In this document: one piece after another, positions 52,558-62,467 of the stretch
How positions within the stretch are numbered: the stretch's first letter is position 1
How the letters are laid out: every line of letters begins with the position of its first letter
DNA from: Trichomonas vaginalis G3
Lineage: Eukaryota; Parabasalia; Trichomonadida; Trichomonadidae
Assembly (NCBI RefSeq): GCF_026262505.1
Contig: NC_067207.1
Location: 6,890,252 to 6,954,251, forward strand
DNA length: 64,000 nt
Direction: 5' to 3'
The notes under the pieces: generated by a model
Told to the model about the DNA's origin: nothing
Databases searched by the model: none
Seen by the model: only the letters and a program-made list of their open reading frames with translations
Position numbers and translations under genes: made by a program

Positions 52558-52955
52558 ATTCAGTTTCCTGTGCATGTAACGAAGATATCTACATCCTTGA
52601 CGACTTCCTCGATGCGGCGGACCTGGTAGTCTTCCATAGCAGCCTGGAGAGCGCATATTGGGTCGACTTCTGTGATGAAAACGCGAGCGATTTGACCACG
52701 GAGGGATTGAGCACAGCCCTTGCCGACATCGCCGTAACCAATGACGAGAGCTGTCTTGCCGCCGATCATGACATTGGAAGCACGGTTGATACCATCGATA
52801 AGGGAGTGGCGGCAGCCGTAGATGTTATCGAACTTGGACTTTGTAACAGCGTCGTTTAGGTTGATGGCTGGGAAGAGGAGTCTGTCCTCCTCTTCTCGAG
52901 ATGGTAGAGGCGGTGGACATCTGTTGTTGTCTCTTCGGTGAAACACAATAGCATC
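52558..52955 (-). pseudogene. AHCY: S-adenosylhomocysteine hydrolase fragment
   Basis: About 400 bases encode the middle of S-adenosylhomocysteine hydrolase, the enzyme that splits S-adenosylhomocysteine to adenosine and homocysteine. The start of the NAD-binding domain is clear: [20 protein letters not shown] and [20 protein letters not shown], ending [10 protein letters not shown] then a stop. On the 5' side the SEETTT-VHRLY block is present in a second frame (about 52895-52945), so at least one frameshift lies near 52890. Both ends of the gene are missing. The fragment is far richer in GC than its surroundings, as is usual for the highly expressed intact gene, so it is a recent partial copy. 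It cannot be an enzyme. Confidence 0.88.
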
Positions 52956-53053
52956 AAATTACTCTGGTATTATCAGGATTTCTCTCATCATTAGAAAGAC
53001 ATTTGTATTTCTTGAAATTATTTATTTAAATCATAAAGATTAATTTATAAACT

Positions 53054-53869
53054 TTATAACTTAATTGAACAGATGTACTGTCCGCCTTTTGGAAAAGTTT
53101 CATCTAATTTATTAACATCAATTATGCATTTACCTTCAGAATAGAAATAGAAGCCTCCAATCATAATGCCAATATCCAAAGGACTAAACCCATCAAGATT
53201 TTGAGAATCAAAAATCTTGAATTTGTTATCTTGTGCATTAAATGATAATCTCCATGGTTGCTTGCTTAAAGCAGAAGGGAGCCATTTAACGCATTCTAAA
53301 ACTTCTCCTAATTTACCTTCAGGAAGCTTTTCAATCATCTTCTTAGCAACCTCATCATAGAAAAGAGTTTTATAAGGAAGTCTATCTCCTTTCATGAACC
53401 ATTTTGCTGCATAGTCAGCGAATTTCTTTTTCTCAGAATCAATACCGAATCCTATTGTACATGCAATCTTAAATCCTGGGAATCTGGCATCGACGGTCTT
53501 TGAGTCGAATGTTCCTCCTACCCAGTTAGTTGCAATTCCATTTTGTACCAATTTCATCGCTGCAATGCATCCTTTGAATGCTGAATCAAGCAAGAATTTT
53601 TTGTATTCTGGAGATTTTTGATCAATGTTTTCTGGAACTTTGAGAACTATCCAACCTCCTTCACCGGAAACAAGACCAAACTTACTAATTCCTGGTTCAG
53701 TAACAGCTATTTCTGCTGTTGTTCCAAATGGAGTTTTCAATTTATTCGACTCATCAACAATTGTGCGGACAATTGTCATATGTTCTTGAGCAAACCTTCC
53801 GTTATAAGTTCGAATTGAATGTCTTGCTTTGAATGTTTCAACAACACTGATTCCTTGAGTGGCAGACAT
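53054..53869 (-). CDS. Nitroreductase-family (TM1586-type) flavoprotein
   Basis: The 271-residue protein resembles the FMN-binding nitroreductase fold in the TM1586-type arrangement. It has an N-terminal ARHSIRTYNG motif that binds the flavin phosphate in the family, the GIATNWVGGTFD segment in the middle, and a second RxSIR-like half at WLPSALSKQPWRLSFN, followed by PLDIGIMIGGFYF near the C terminus. Nitroreductases reduce nitro compounds with NAD(P)H; in trichomonads members of the wider family are discussed in metronidazole activation and resistance. The exact substrate is unknown. The ATG at 53867-53869 is directly preceded by TCATTTCATTT, two overlapping initiators, so the 15-codon upstream extension is not used. 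Confidence 0.75.
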   Translation of the reverse strand: MSATQGISVVETFKARHSIRTYNGRFAQEHMTIVRTIVDESNKLKTPFGTTAEIAVTEPGISKFGLVSGEGGWIVLKVPENIDQKSPEYKKFLLDSAFKGCIAAMKLVQNGIATNWVGGTFDSKTVDARFPGFKIACTIGFGIDSEKKKFADYAAKWFMKGDRLPYKTLFYDEVAKKMIEKLPEGKLGEVLECVKWLPSALSKQPWRLSFNAQDNKFKIFDSQNLDGFSPLDIGIMIGGFYFYSEGKCIIDVNKLDETFPKGGQYICSIKL

Positions 53870-53871
53870 GA

Positions 53872-53882
53872 AAATGAAATGA
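53872..53882 (-). promoter_or_regulatory. Tandem Inr-type initiators of the nitroreductase gene
   Basis: The minus strand reads TCATTTCATTT ending two bases from the ATG: two TCAYTW matches in tandem. Confidence 0.6.
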
Positions 53883-54523
53883 AAAATTAATAAATTTATA
53901 TGAAAACAGGTCAATTTAATTTCAACATTTGTTTTTTTACTTTATAACACATTGTATAAATGTCACTCGATTTTAATTTGTGTCTACAACATTTCTGATG
54001 AATGGGTAAAAATTGAATAGGCTGCCAATCGCAAATTGAGAAAGTTTATCAAAATTGTGGATTAGTCCTTTGAAAATGATCTAATTTTTATATCTTGATA
54101 ATCAACTCTCTTTGTAGATTGCCAATTATTGATGCTAATTAACTGGGAGATAATTAGATTTATATTTTGAATGCGTTTCAAATTTTGAGATCAACAAATA
54201 ATTTTTTACCCAGACTTAAATCTACAAAAATTATGGATGAAATATATACTAATATAATGCTAAAGACTAAAATGTATATTCAATCTTTTAAAAAACAATT
54301 ATTTTGCAAAATGCTTTAATTTTAAGATGTATTTGAAATAATGTAATTTATTATGTATCCCCAAAGTGACATCATTATTGCCAAGTATGTATATATTGTT
54401 ATTAAATATCAATTGATTTGCTGCTAATAATAAATTTGAAACGAATTTCATCTTCATTTTTTATTGAAGTCTCAATATTGGAATATCAATACGCATTACC
54501 TTATGTTTTCTTATTGTTATAAA
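53883..54523. other. Intergenic, no gene seen
   Basis: AT-rich DNA upstream of the nitroreductase gene, bounded by the TA-flanked element. No feature can be supported. Confidence 0.4.
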
Positions 54524-54525
54524 TA

Positions 54526-55580
54526 AGGGTTTCGTTTTGCTAAAATTGTCACTTTTATAGCATATTTGTTTTTGGATGTTTTGCGAAACCAAAAAAAAAA
54601 AACTATGATATACAATGTGTGTGTAAAGAAAATACTTTATTTACTAGTTAAAAAATCATTTGGTATTGATCAAGTTATTTTTTCTGGATAAGATATTATA
54701 TGGATAATTGGATAGAAAATACAATTATATAATCTTGTACCTGGTTTAATTAAGCTAATTGTCATCAGAAACTTGTAATTTTTATGAATTTCAGATTTTC
54801 TTTTCATTACTGCTTTTCTTAATAGGTCAAGTTCTTATTTACGTTATAAAGTATGATATTTACAAATATCAAGTTATCATGTTTTTTGAGAAATTATGAG
54901 AAACAAACAAAAATGAAAAAGATAGGAATAGCAATGAATACTGATGTGGGTATAGAAAATGTAAGAGATATGAATGCAAAGCAATCAGTATTTAGGATAT
55001 TGACCATAGATTTCGAAAAAAAAATGCTGCATATTGAGCGAAAACTATGATTATATTATAAGGCTGTCATTTAAAGCATAATGAAACTATTCCCTTTTCA
55101 TTTTAATCGAATAAGATAGTAAAGATTTTTGAATTAGCTAGAAACTGATGAGATGTTTTCACAAATCAGATTTTTAATCTCTATAATGCATAATTCACTC
55201 AATATCTCAATTTTGATATTGCGAGATATTTTTGCTATCGGTTTCGCAATTTTGACACAATAGCAAGAGGGTTCTATAAGCATTATTATCAACGTAGAAT
55301 CTGAATATCATATCAGAAAATGTCGCAAATCTGACATTTACCCGACCAAATAGCAAAAAATAATTGAATACTTTTCGCAAAAACTTTAAAAATCGATAAA
55401 AATATGAAATATAGATATTAAAGAGACTTTTTATATAATATTCATAAAGATTTTCCAAAAATATGATACCGCAAAATTAAAAAAGTGACGTCTTGAGTGG
55501 AGTCAAAGGTCGAAATTGCTAGCTAAATGTTTTTTTAGCGAAATTGCGTATTGTACGTTTTTTTCGCAAAACGAAACCCT
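54526..55580. mobile_element. TA-flanked inverted-repeat element (1055 bp)
   Basis: The first 15 bases, AGGGTTTCGTTTTGC, are exactly repeated in inverted form at the end (GCAAAACGAAACCCT). TA lies outside both ends (54524-54525 and 55581-55582). The AGGGT start and TA target are the same as in the elements at 21741 and 30233. No transposase can be recognised; small open frames inside (for example about 54853-55050 plus and 55207-55458 minus) have no family features. Probably a decayed or non-autonomous Tc1/mariner-type element. Confidence 0.7.
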
Positions 55581-55582
55581 TA

Positions 55583-56121
55583 TTATAATGTTTTAATTCT
55601 TTAAAGTTTTGGTCTTAATAACAATTTCATCCACTGGAAATGAATTGACAAAAAAAAATTGACTGTAGATAAGTGGTCGTATGGAACCCTTAATTTTGAG
55701 ATCATTCTTCAAACCTTGGGGCAATCGATTTCATGGTTAATAACCATATTTCATATTCGATGCGCGCTATAATTCTTAAATTGTATTGAGTAAAAGTTTT
55801 CAGCAATGATTAAGAAGAATTTAATATATTTAGGTCGGGAGTGAGTTCCTTTTGACGAGGAAAGAACTTCATAAAAGCTTATTAGGAGTATTTAATACAA
55901 ATTTTAGTTACATTTACATTGAATGACTAATGAATATTAGGTTTAATAGTGTTATCTAGGGATAATACTGATTTAAAAAAGAAATTTAAATTAGATATGT
56001 TGTGTTCTTTATTCCTGCTTTGTTATCATTTTTCGAAACAAAAAAAAAGTTATAAATGATAACAAACAAACAATTTAATAATTATTCAAAAGAACAAAAT
56101 ATGCTAAAATCGTCAATGTCA
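55583..56121. other. Intergenic, no gene seen
   Basis: AT-rich 3' flank of the Myb gene. No feature can be supported. Confidence 0.4.
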
Positions 56122-56592
56122 TCATTCATGTTCATTTCTGTATTCGTTAACATCAACATCTTGGACTGAAATTGGCTGGGGAATATTAGGCTGAACTTCA
56201 GAAGGAGAGCATTGATCGGATTTTGTATCAACAGAATTATTCTGGTTCTCTCGGGAAATTCTGTTTTTGATCATTTTGTATCTGTTTTTGATCTGTATAT
56301 CATTTCTTCCGTTAAAATAGTTTGAGATCTTTCTCCATCTTGGATATAATAATGGAACTAAATTCATTAATAATTTTTCCTCTTCCTCTGTCCAATCGCC
56401 ATGGTTAACATGTGGAGATAAATATCTGAACCATCTATCACGGCATTGGCTCTTATTTCGACCTTCCATTTTACTGGCAATGGTTTTCCAGTTATTTTCG
56501 CCGTATTCTCGGACAAGTTCCTTAAGTTTGGCATCATCACTCTTTGTAAATCTGTGATGTACGAGATTTTTTGAGTTTGTAAAAGCGAACAT
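56122..56592 (-). CDS. R2R3 Myb-type DNA-binding protein
   Basis: The 156-residue protein carries two Myb repeats: FTKSDDAKLKELVREYGENN then WKTIASKMEGRNKSQCRDRW (about residues 15-58), and WTEEEEKLLMNLVPLLYPRW then RKISNYFNGRNDIQIKNRYK (about 67-108). The regularly spaced aromatic residues are kept, and the recognition helices are RNKSQCRDRWFRYL and RNDIQIKNRYKMI. The tail is proline- and glutamine-rich and could be regulatory. Small Myb proteins of this type regulate iron-dependent adhesin promoters in T. vaginalis; whether this one does is unknown. A TCATTT initiator lies 10 bases upstream of the ATG. Confidence 0.9.
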   Translation of the reverse strand: MFAFTNSKNLVHHRFTKSDDAKLKELVREYGENNWKTIASKMEGRNKSQCRDRWFRYLSPHVNHGDWTEEEEKLLMNLVPLLYPRWRKISNYFNGRNDIQIKNRYKMIKNRISRENQNNSVDTKSDQCSPSEVQPNIPQPISVQDVDVNEYRNEHE

Positions 56593-56602
56593 ATATTAGG
56601 GA

Positions 56603-56608
56603 AAATGA
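56603..56608 (-). promoter_or_regulatory. Inr-type initiator of the Myb gene
   Basis: The minus strand reads TCATTT ten bases before the ATG at 56590-56592, matching TCAYTW. Confidence 0.6.
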
Positions 56609-57907
56609 ACATCCATTTTTATTGCAAATTCCTTCAATTTTTTTGAAAGGGGTTGGCTAATCTGACACATTCAATTTTTTCTCAACTGCTCCTCAAATCC
56701 ATGATGGTTTTAAAATTGAGAAGAATTTCTTAATGAAATGTTGCTGTATTGGCTATATGGATTATAATTTTAAAACTATAGTTTTTCACAAAAATTGAGA
56801 GATTACAATCATTTCAAATTTACTTTTTTAACGGTGAAATGTTAACAATGATAATTTATCCAAAGAAAATTATAATAGCTTAACTGTAAAACAGTTATCA
56901 AGAAGGGAATAAGTCTAATATTACCCATTTTACGATAAAATAAAAAATCAAAATCATTAAATTACTCGATTTGAATTATGAATGTGTTCTATTTGTTGCA
57001 AATAGTGTGTTTATAATAATATTTTATGAAAAAAACATAATTGAACCAAAAATTATATTGATTGAATAATGCTTATGAATGTTTACATATTGAATTATAT
57101 TTCAATTTGAAATGAAATGTATATTTAAAGTTCATATTTTTAAATAAATGAACTTGGAACATAAATATCGCAAAAATATCGCTTACTTGTTTTTGAATGA
57201 TTAAGGAGATAAAAATATAATTCCTTAAATGGATAGACTGGAGGTGAATATGAATTTTAGATAGGTTATGGATGTTGAACAGATTTTATTATTCCAATTA
57301 AAAAAATCTTTATCACATGAGAATGTCTATCAACCTAAAACATTTATAATAAAATTATACTAAAGTTGACCTTAAAAAATCAAATTTTGACTTGACGAAT
57401 AATTTTTTTTCTGATAGAAATGTTCAAAATGGCCTAACGAAGTATAAAATATGTCTGATATATTATTTAATTTTAAAAATTGACTTAGTTATTCTTAATT
57501 AACCAAAATTGATGAAAATTGAATATTTTGTGGGTCAAAAAAATCGATAATCATATATTTAAAGGTCAAATACTAATGTGTATATTATAGCATATTAATT
57601 TTATGAATAATTATGCATGGCATTGACTAGTCTACTGTTTGAACAATGACGCAAATTCAAATCATAAGCCATATTCAGAATTTTACGAGGTACTATAGAT
57701 ATGTTATAGTTAACATGAGATGTGCATCAAAATTACTGATAAATAAATGGCAACACATATAAATCAATTGTGTATTCAATTCAATTTTATTCTGCGAAAA
57801 TGTTATCAAAAGTTAAAAATATTTTTCTCAAAATTATAAAAGAACGATTTTGTTTTCGTATGTTTGCTTCGTTTTAAACAAAATCTAGGGTTTACTAATT
57901 CTGAACT
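56609..57907. other. Intergenic, no gene seen
   Basis: A 1.3-kb AT-rich stretch between the Myb gene and the interrupted surface-protein gene. I find no coding region or repeat that can be supported. Confidence 0.4.
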
Positions 57908-58296
57908 ATGATGCAAAAGTACATCATACTTATCTTAAGAAAGTTCATTTTTGATATCGTCAAAATGATTTCTTTGTTCATTCAGAGCGTCTATAGTAAG
58001 ACTGTTACGGGCAAATATAGCGAATCAAAATTATGGGATACCCTAAAAGAGAATTTGTTAATTGTTGATTGCGTCTTTGCAAACCTTGGTGGATGGTCCG
58101 CATATGCTCCAGTATGGATAGATGGCGGATTAGGAAATAAAATTGAAGTCATTACAACTATGTTCGTTGAATGCAGCGCACAAACAAATGGTCCATTTGC
58201 TTTTGAAGGAAAGTTCTTCCTCAAATTTGATAAAGTTGCCGATGCCAGAAATAAGCCAGGTAGTGGAGGAGTAGGGGTAATTTTAGCTAAAAGTGA

Positions 58297-58331
58297 CACA
58301 CCCGTGAAGGGTGTGATTACCGATCGGTAAT
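58297..58331. repeat. Terminal hairpin and 16-bp palindrome of the insertion
   Basis: CACACCC-GTGAA-GGGTGTG (58297-58315) forms a seven-pair hairpin. It is followed directly by the perfect palindrome ATTACCGATCGGTAAT (58316-58331). Confidence 0.9.
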
Positions 58332-58400
58332 TTCGACAGTTGAGAATTTAAAATTTTTTATGGAACTGTTGCGAGTTTCATAAAGAATTTAAGGAATATA

Positions 58401-58526
58401 AGCAAAGATTTGAATCAAAATCTTAGACCTAAGCCGCTCGATTCGCTCGCGGCTTCCGCGAATTACAGATCAGCAAAGATTTGAATCAAAATCTTCGAAC
58501 TAAGCCGATCGCTTCGCTCGCGGCTT
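58401..58526. repeat. Duplicated double-hairpin module
   Basis: Two 55-bp copies (58401-58455 and 58472-58526), spaced 71 bases apart, each contain AAGATTT-GAATC-AAAATCTT and then a GC-rich hairpin: AAGCCGC...GCGGCTT in the first and a variant AAGCCGA...CGCGGCTT in the second. The GC hairpins stand out in a very AT-rich region. Confidence 0.85.
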
Positions 58527-58627
58527 TCTTTATTATTTTAAATTTGCATATTTCCATCAAAAGTTCATAAGGTAAAAAATTTCGTTTATTTTTACTAAGA
58601 AAAAAAAGGTTTTTGATAATAAATTTA

Positions 58628-58860
58628 TTTTATTTCGAAAAAGTAGCAATAATCGTAAAAGGGTATTGATAGGCTTGCTAAAGTAACTAATTTTAGCTGT
58701 CAAATACTTTTGTATTTTGAAGTAAATTAGTATAAATTTGTTTTTACTTTTATTTCGAAAAAGTAGCAATAATCGTAAAAGGGTATTGATAGGCTTGCTA
58801 AAGTAACTAATTTTAGCTGTCAAATACTTTTGTATTTTGAAGTAAATTAGTATAAATTTG
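58628..58860. repeat. 113-bp exact tandem duplication, period 120
   Basis: Bases 58628-58740 recur without a difference at 58748-58860, starting TTTTATTTCGAAAAAGTAGC... and ending ATAAATTTG. Complete identity shows a very recent duplication inside the insertion. Confidence 0.95.
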
Positions 58861-58901
58861 ATATTATTTTAACTCCCTTTGAAAACCTCAATTTTCCATA
58901 C

Positions 58902-58963
58902 AGAGGGAACGGGAATAGCATCCAATATTCCCTGAGAATGGTTGCGCATTCTCAGTTCCCTCT
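58902..58963. repeat. Three-way-junction inverted repeat
   Basis: An outer stem AGAGGGAAC (58902-58910) pairs with GTTCCCTCT (58955-58963). Inside it, without any unpaired base between arms, are GGGAATA/TATTCCC (58911-58917 with 58926-58932, loop of eight) and TGAGAATG/CATTCTCA (58933-58940 with 58947-58954, loop of six). All 24 pairs are perfect. Confidence 0.95.
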
Positions 58964-60002
58964 ATATTTCGAACGAAGCTCTCATCGGTCTTTTTTTTTA
59001 ATACTAAACGTTTTTTTCCCCTGTCACTTTTAGCTAAAATTTGGGTTTGCCGGTAGTGGAGCACAAGGAGTTATGGGAAGAATAGCAACTACTGGTGATT
59101 TCAACCTAACCATGTCTTCTTTCATCGATAACAAGGGTGGAGCAAGAAACTTAAGATTAGAGCAGACCCCAAGATACCTTGAGAACTTAAACGTTTCCGG
59201 AAACTACGCTGATCAGGCAGGCCAAATGTATGCTTATGGTAATGTCATTTTTGATCATTCCAGTACATCACCAGTTGTAAATTGGTGCAATTTCGAAGAA
59301 TGCCGTTCCTCATGTGGTGTCGTTTACAACGCTTCCACTGCAGGAGACACTACCATCAACCATTGCAACTTTGTTGGCAATCAAATTGATGGATGGGGTG
59401 TAATCGTCTGTGAGAAATCAAACCCGATTTCTATAAAGGACACTATCTTCTATGGAAACAAGTACACTAACATCCCACTTATTTATTCAAGAACGGCTGA
59501 TGTTATCATTAATAACTGCTATGTTGATAACTCAGCTATGCAGGGTGGCAAAGTTTCAATCCAGAAGTATATGATTACTTCAAAGAAGCCTTACGAAATG
59601 ATTTTATATGCAACAGAAAAGATCAAGGCCATTGTTGCATACAATCCAGATGGTAACACAAATTCCAATGGAAACAATAATGGAAACACAGGAAGCACAG
59701 GAAACAATGATGGAAATCACGCATCAACAGAAAATGTCACTGCACAGACCGATGGCCAGCCCACAAACCAAACAGAAGGATTCTTCATGAAGAAAGTTGG
59801 TCCTCTCAGAGTTTGGATGGTCTTTGTCATCGTTGGATGCCTTCTTGTCGTATTCATCGTTTGCTTTGTTCTTTACAAGAAGAAACATAATCATCACCAT
59901 CACCACCATCATCATAAAGGAGAAGATGATGATGACGAAGAAGAGGATGATGAAGATGGTGAAGAAGAAAATGCTGAGGTCGAAGAAGCACCTCAGCCAT
60001 AA

Positions 60003-60607
60003 TTCATCAAAATAAAATGTTCATTTTACCCCTTGATTTATAAAATGGATATATGTATTTATTCTGGATCAATTTTTAATAAAATTATGAGAAAAATCAA
60101 ATCTCAATTTCACATTCAAGTGGTCTATTGAGTTTCTGTCGAGATATCCTTTAAACTAAAGACTTGTTTAAAGTGATAGATGCATGAGTTATAAGGAATT
60201 TTAGGATCATCTCAAAATTATTTACTTAGCATTGCTTCATATATATTGAATTTATTAGCATGATCTAAAATTTGTCTATTTTATTAAGCAAAATATAAAT
60301 AATAGCCAAATCAAAATAAAAATTTCCGAATATCAGACTAATATAGTGAAGTAGGAGAAGATCTCATATATCTTTTAAGAAATAATATATGTTTCGCCTT
60401 TTGATTATATAAGATATCCAATAAAATAGAATGATATAAAATCTTGAAAATTATGTTTTATCTTTGAATGACTGTGCTTTGGCCAAGTCAATATGAGTAT
60501 AAGTACTTGAAAATCACTCATTTGACCATAAAAATAAAGTTATATTTTTATATAAAATTGTATTTTTTTTTATTAAAATAAACAGAATTTATTAAATATA
60601 AAGTAAA
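60003..60607. other. Convergent intergenic region, no gene seen
   Basis: AT-rich spacer between the surface-protein gene and the RING protein gene. No feature can be supported. Confidence 0.4.
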
Positions 60608-62467
60608 TCAAATCTGGAAGTAAAGTGGATGAGTTTCTTTGACCTGGTGACCGCAAACAGGACATACTTCGCCAGATTTCTGCAAGCAGTCGCTACAGAC
60701 CGCGTGCATGCACGGCGACAAGTAAACGTTCCTTTTCGCTTCTTTGCAAACTGGACAATCGAGTATTTTCTTTGCATTCTCGTATTCTCTTTCGTCGAAT
60801 CTATCCATTCTCGCAGTGAACATGTCCTTGAACATGTCTCTCTCTTTGGCAATGACGAACCTCCTCTCTTCCGCTTCCCTGACTTGGCTATCGATTTTCG
60901 CGATTTCCTCGTCCAGGGCTGCCTCTTCGGCGCAGAGCTGAGCGTACTCAGCTTCCACGTCTTCCGCAGGCGGAATCTGTATAGTATCGGCCGGAATGTC
61001 TAATGAGCTTGTCGCGAGAATTATTAGCTGCTGGTTGGCTTGTATGATGTTCTGGCATATCTTTTCGATGGATAAGGAACGGTATGAATCGCCGAAATGT
61101 AAGTAAATCTGTTGGAGTTTCTGTAATTCGCGATATTCATTTTGAAGTTCTTCGATTTGAACTGTTGCTTTCGTACTATCTGCAATAGCGCTGAAATTGG
61201 CTTGTTGTGAATAGAACCACGTACGGGCTTTCTCTGTGGCCTTTACGCAGTTTTGGAAAATTTCATCTCGCATGTCGCGAAGTTGAGGGAGCATGACGGC
61301 AGCACTTGAGAGATCTATGTTCTCTGATGTGCCCTCCGTCGTTGCACTTAGCTTTTGGTCGAGTAATTCGGCGATTTCATCCCATTCTTTTGAATTATCT
61401 TCTTCCATCGATTGGAATCTGGCTGAAACATTCTTGGGGAAGATTGCTTCAATGTAAGGAGTGTATTTCTGCTCGAGATTGAGTATTTCGTTCTGTAATT
61501 TGTCGATTCTTTTCACAAATTTTTCTTTTGAATAGCTGAAGTTATCGTACATCTTAATACTGGTGACTTTGATCTTTTGGAAGATGTTTTGGCTGTTCTC
61601 GAGCTCTTCATTGACACTTTTAATCAAAGCAGTCTGTTTTCTAAGGCTTTCTGCAATCATGTTGAGGAAATGGTACTTCTGCTCAACAACTTTGTAGAAA
61701 GGAGAGTTGAGAATTGACTCTGGAGGGCAATCTTGAATTGAAAACGTTTTTGTATCAGAAACCTTTGGTTTTAGAGCCTTTATTTGTGCACGGATGTTAT
61801 CAATGTCCGCCAATTTATGGGAAAGAGCGCCAACAACACCTCGTAAGTGTAAAATTTCTTGAGATAATTCTGCAGCTTCGAGTTCTTTTCTGATTCTTTC
61901 ATCGAATTCAGGAGGAATGTTGATTGCAGGTGTTGGTGTTTGAGGTACATTTGTTGGTAATCTCGTCGTAACTGGTTTTCCTTGAATTTCATCGCCAATC
62001 ATGAATTCTTTCAGTTTAACGTATTGAGAAAGAGGTCTGACAGACCTTGGCTCAATTCTTTCTATCTCGTTTTTCATTATATTGCTAACAGCTGTTTCCA
62101 TTGATCTGTAGACGTATTTTATATGGCCACCGAGTTGTTCAACTTCGGTTTTAGTGGCAGCGGAATCGCACTGTTCGACAAATGTGACAAAAGGATTAGC
62201 ATTGATGCCATAATTGAAAATATAATCGAGTAAAAAGAGGTCAAACGTTATTATTTCGGCGGCACCCATGATGTTTACGCACTCTGTACCAAGTTTTTTG
62301 GATTTTTCTTGGTTTTGATCTATGATTTTTTCCAAATTTTTGAGGCGATTCTGAACTTTTATGATTTCGGCGTAGACTTCATCTGGAGGCGTATAGTCTA
62401 CAATTGGAGGAGCTTCCTGGTCAGGTTGACCATAGTTTCGAAGAAAAGTTGATGGCGGATTGCTCAT
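60608..62467 (-). CDS. Coiled-coil RING-finger E3 ubiquitin ligase, Bre1-like
   Basis: The 619-residue protein has long coiled-coil stretches (about 30-60, 195-240, 275-345, 440-475 and 510-560) and ends with a C3HC4 RING finger (571-606: CPVCKEAKRNVYLSPCMHAV, CSDC, CPVCG) followed by THPLYFQI. A RING at the very C terminus after coiled coils is the layout of Bre1/RNF20, the nuclear E3 for histone H2B monoubiquitination. The RING resembles that of Bre1 but the protein is shorter than yeast Bre1 (700), so Bre1 is a good but unproven guess. It would act with an E2. The start is ATG 62465-62467. Confidence 0.7.
   Translation of the reverse strand: MSNPPSTFLRNYGQPDQEAPPIVDYTPPDEVYAEIIKVQNRLKNLEKIIDQNQEKSKKLGTECVNIMGAAEIITFDLFLLDYIFNYGINANPFVTFVEQCDSAATKTEVEQLGGHIKYVYRSMETAVSNIMKNEIERIEPRSVRPLSQYVKLKEFMIGDEIQGKPVTTRLPTNVPQTPTPAINIPPEFDERIRKELEAAELSQEILHLRGVVGALSHKLADIDNIRAQIKALKPKVSDTKTFSIQDCPPESILNSPFYKVVEQKYHFLNMIAESLRKQTALIKSVNEELENSQNIFQKIKVTSIKMYDNFSYSKEKFVKRIDKLQNEILNLEQKYTPYIEAIFPKNVSARFQSMEEDNSKEWDEIAELLDQKLSATTEGTSENIDLSSAAVMLPQLRDMRDEIFQNCVKATEKARTWFYSQQANFSAIADSTKATVQIEELQNEYRELQKLQQIYLHFGDSYRSLSIEKICQNIIQANQQLIILATSSLDIPADTIQIPPAEDVEAEYAQLCAEEAALDEEIAKIDSQVREAEERRFVIAKERDMFKDMFTARMDRFDEREYENAKKILDCPVCKEAKRNVYLSPCMHAVCSDCLQKSGEVCPVCGHQVKETHPLYFQI

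Larger units (their letters stand above)
58286..59034. mobile_element. Palindrome-rich TA-flanked insertion (749 bp) in the surface-protein gene
   Basis: The ends are inverted: GCTAAAAGTGACA at the left and TGTCACTTTTAGC at the right. TA lies on both sides (58284-58285 and 59035-59036). Removing the element plus one TA restores the host reading frame exactly, which identifies TA as the duplicated target, as in Tc1/mariner transposition. The interior has no gene but carries a terminal hairpin, a 16-bp palindrome, a duplicated double-hairpin module, a 113-bp exact tandem duplication and a three-way-junction inverted repeat, described separately. Confidence 0.85.
57908..60002 (+). pseudogene. 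Surface beta-helix (Pmp-like) membrane protein gene split by an insertion
   Basis: The left part (57908-58285) and the right part (59037-60002) are two halves of one beta-helix gene: left segments such as IVDCVFANLGG and MFVECSAQTNGPFAFEG, right segments such as VVNWCNFEECRSSCGVVYNA and TINHCNFVGNQIDGWGVIV. The right part ends with an N/G-rich linker, one membrane helix (VWMVFVIVGCLLVVFIVCFV, about 60 residues from the end), a histidine-rich stretch and an acidic cytoplasmic tail, the usual layout of trichomonad Pmp-like surface proteins. Dropping the insert 58286-59036 joins VIL directly to KFGFAGSG in frame, giving about 447 codons. The left half lacks a clear signal peptide, so the gene's true 5' end may be missing. 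As it stands, the right half has its own ATG at 59073. Confidence 0.8.

Noticed and set aside
52560..52946. Functional short hydrolase
   Set aside because: Both ends of the enzyme, including catalytic parts, are absent and a frameshift is present.
54853..55458. Small frames on both strands inside the 1055-bp element
   Set aside because: No transposase or other motif; lengths expected by chance in AT-rich DNA.
58281..59039. A 12-bp target duplication TTTTAGCTAAAA around the insertion
   Set aside because: Removing one 12-bp copy leaves the host gene out of frame; a TA duplication restores the frame exactly.
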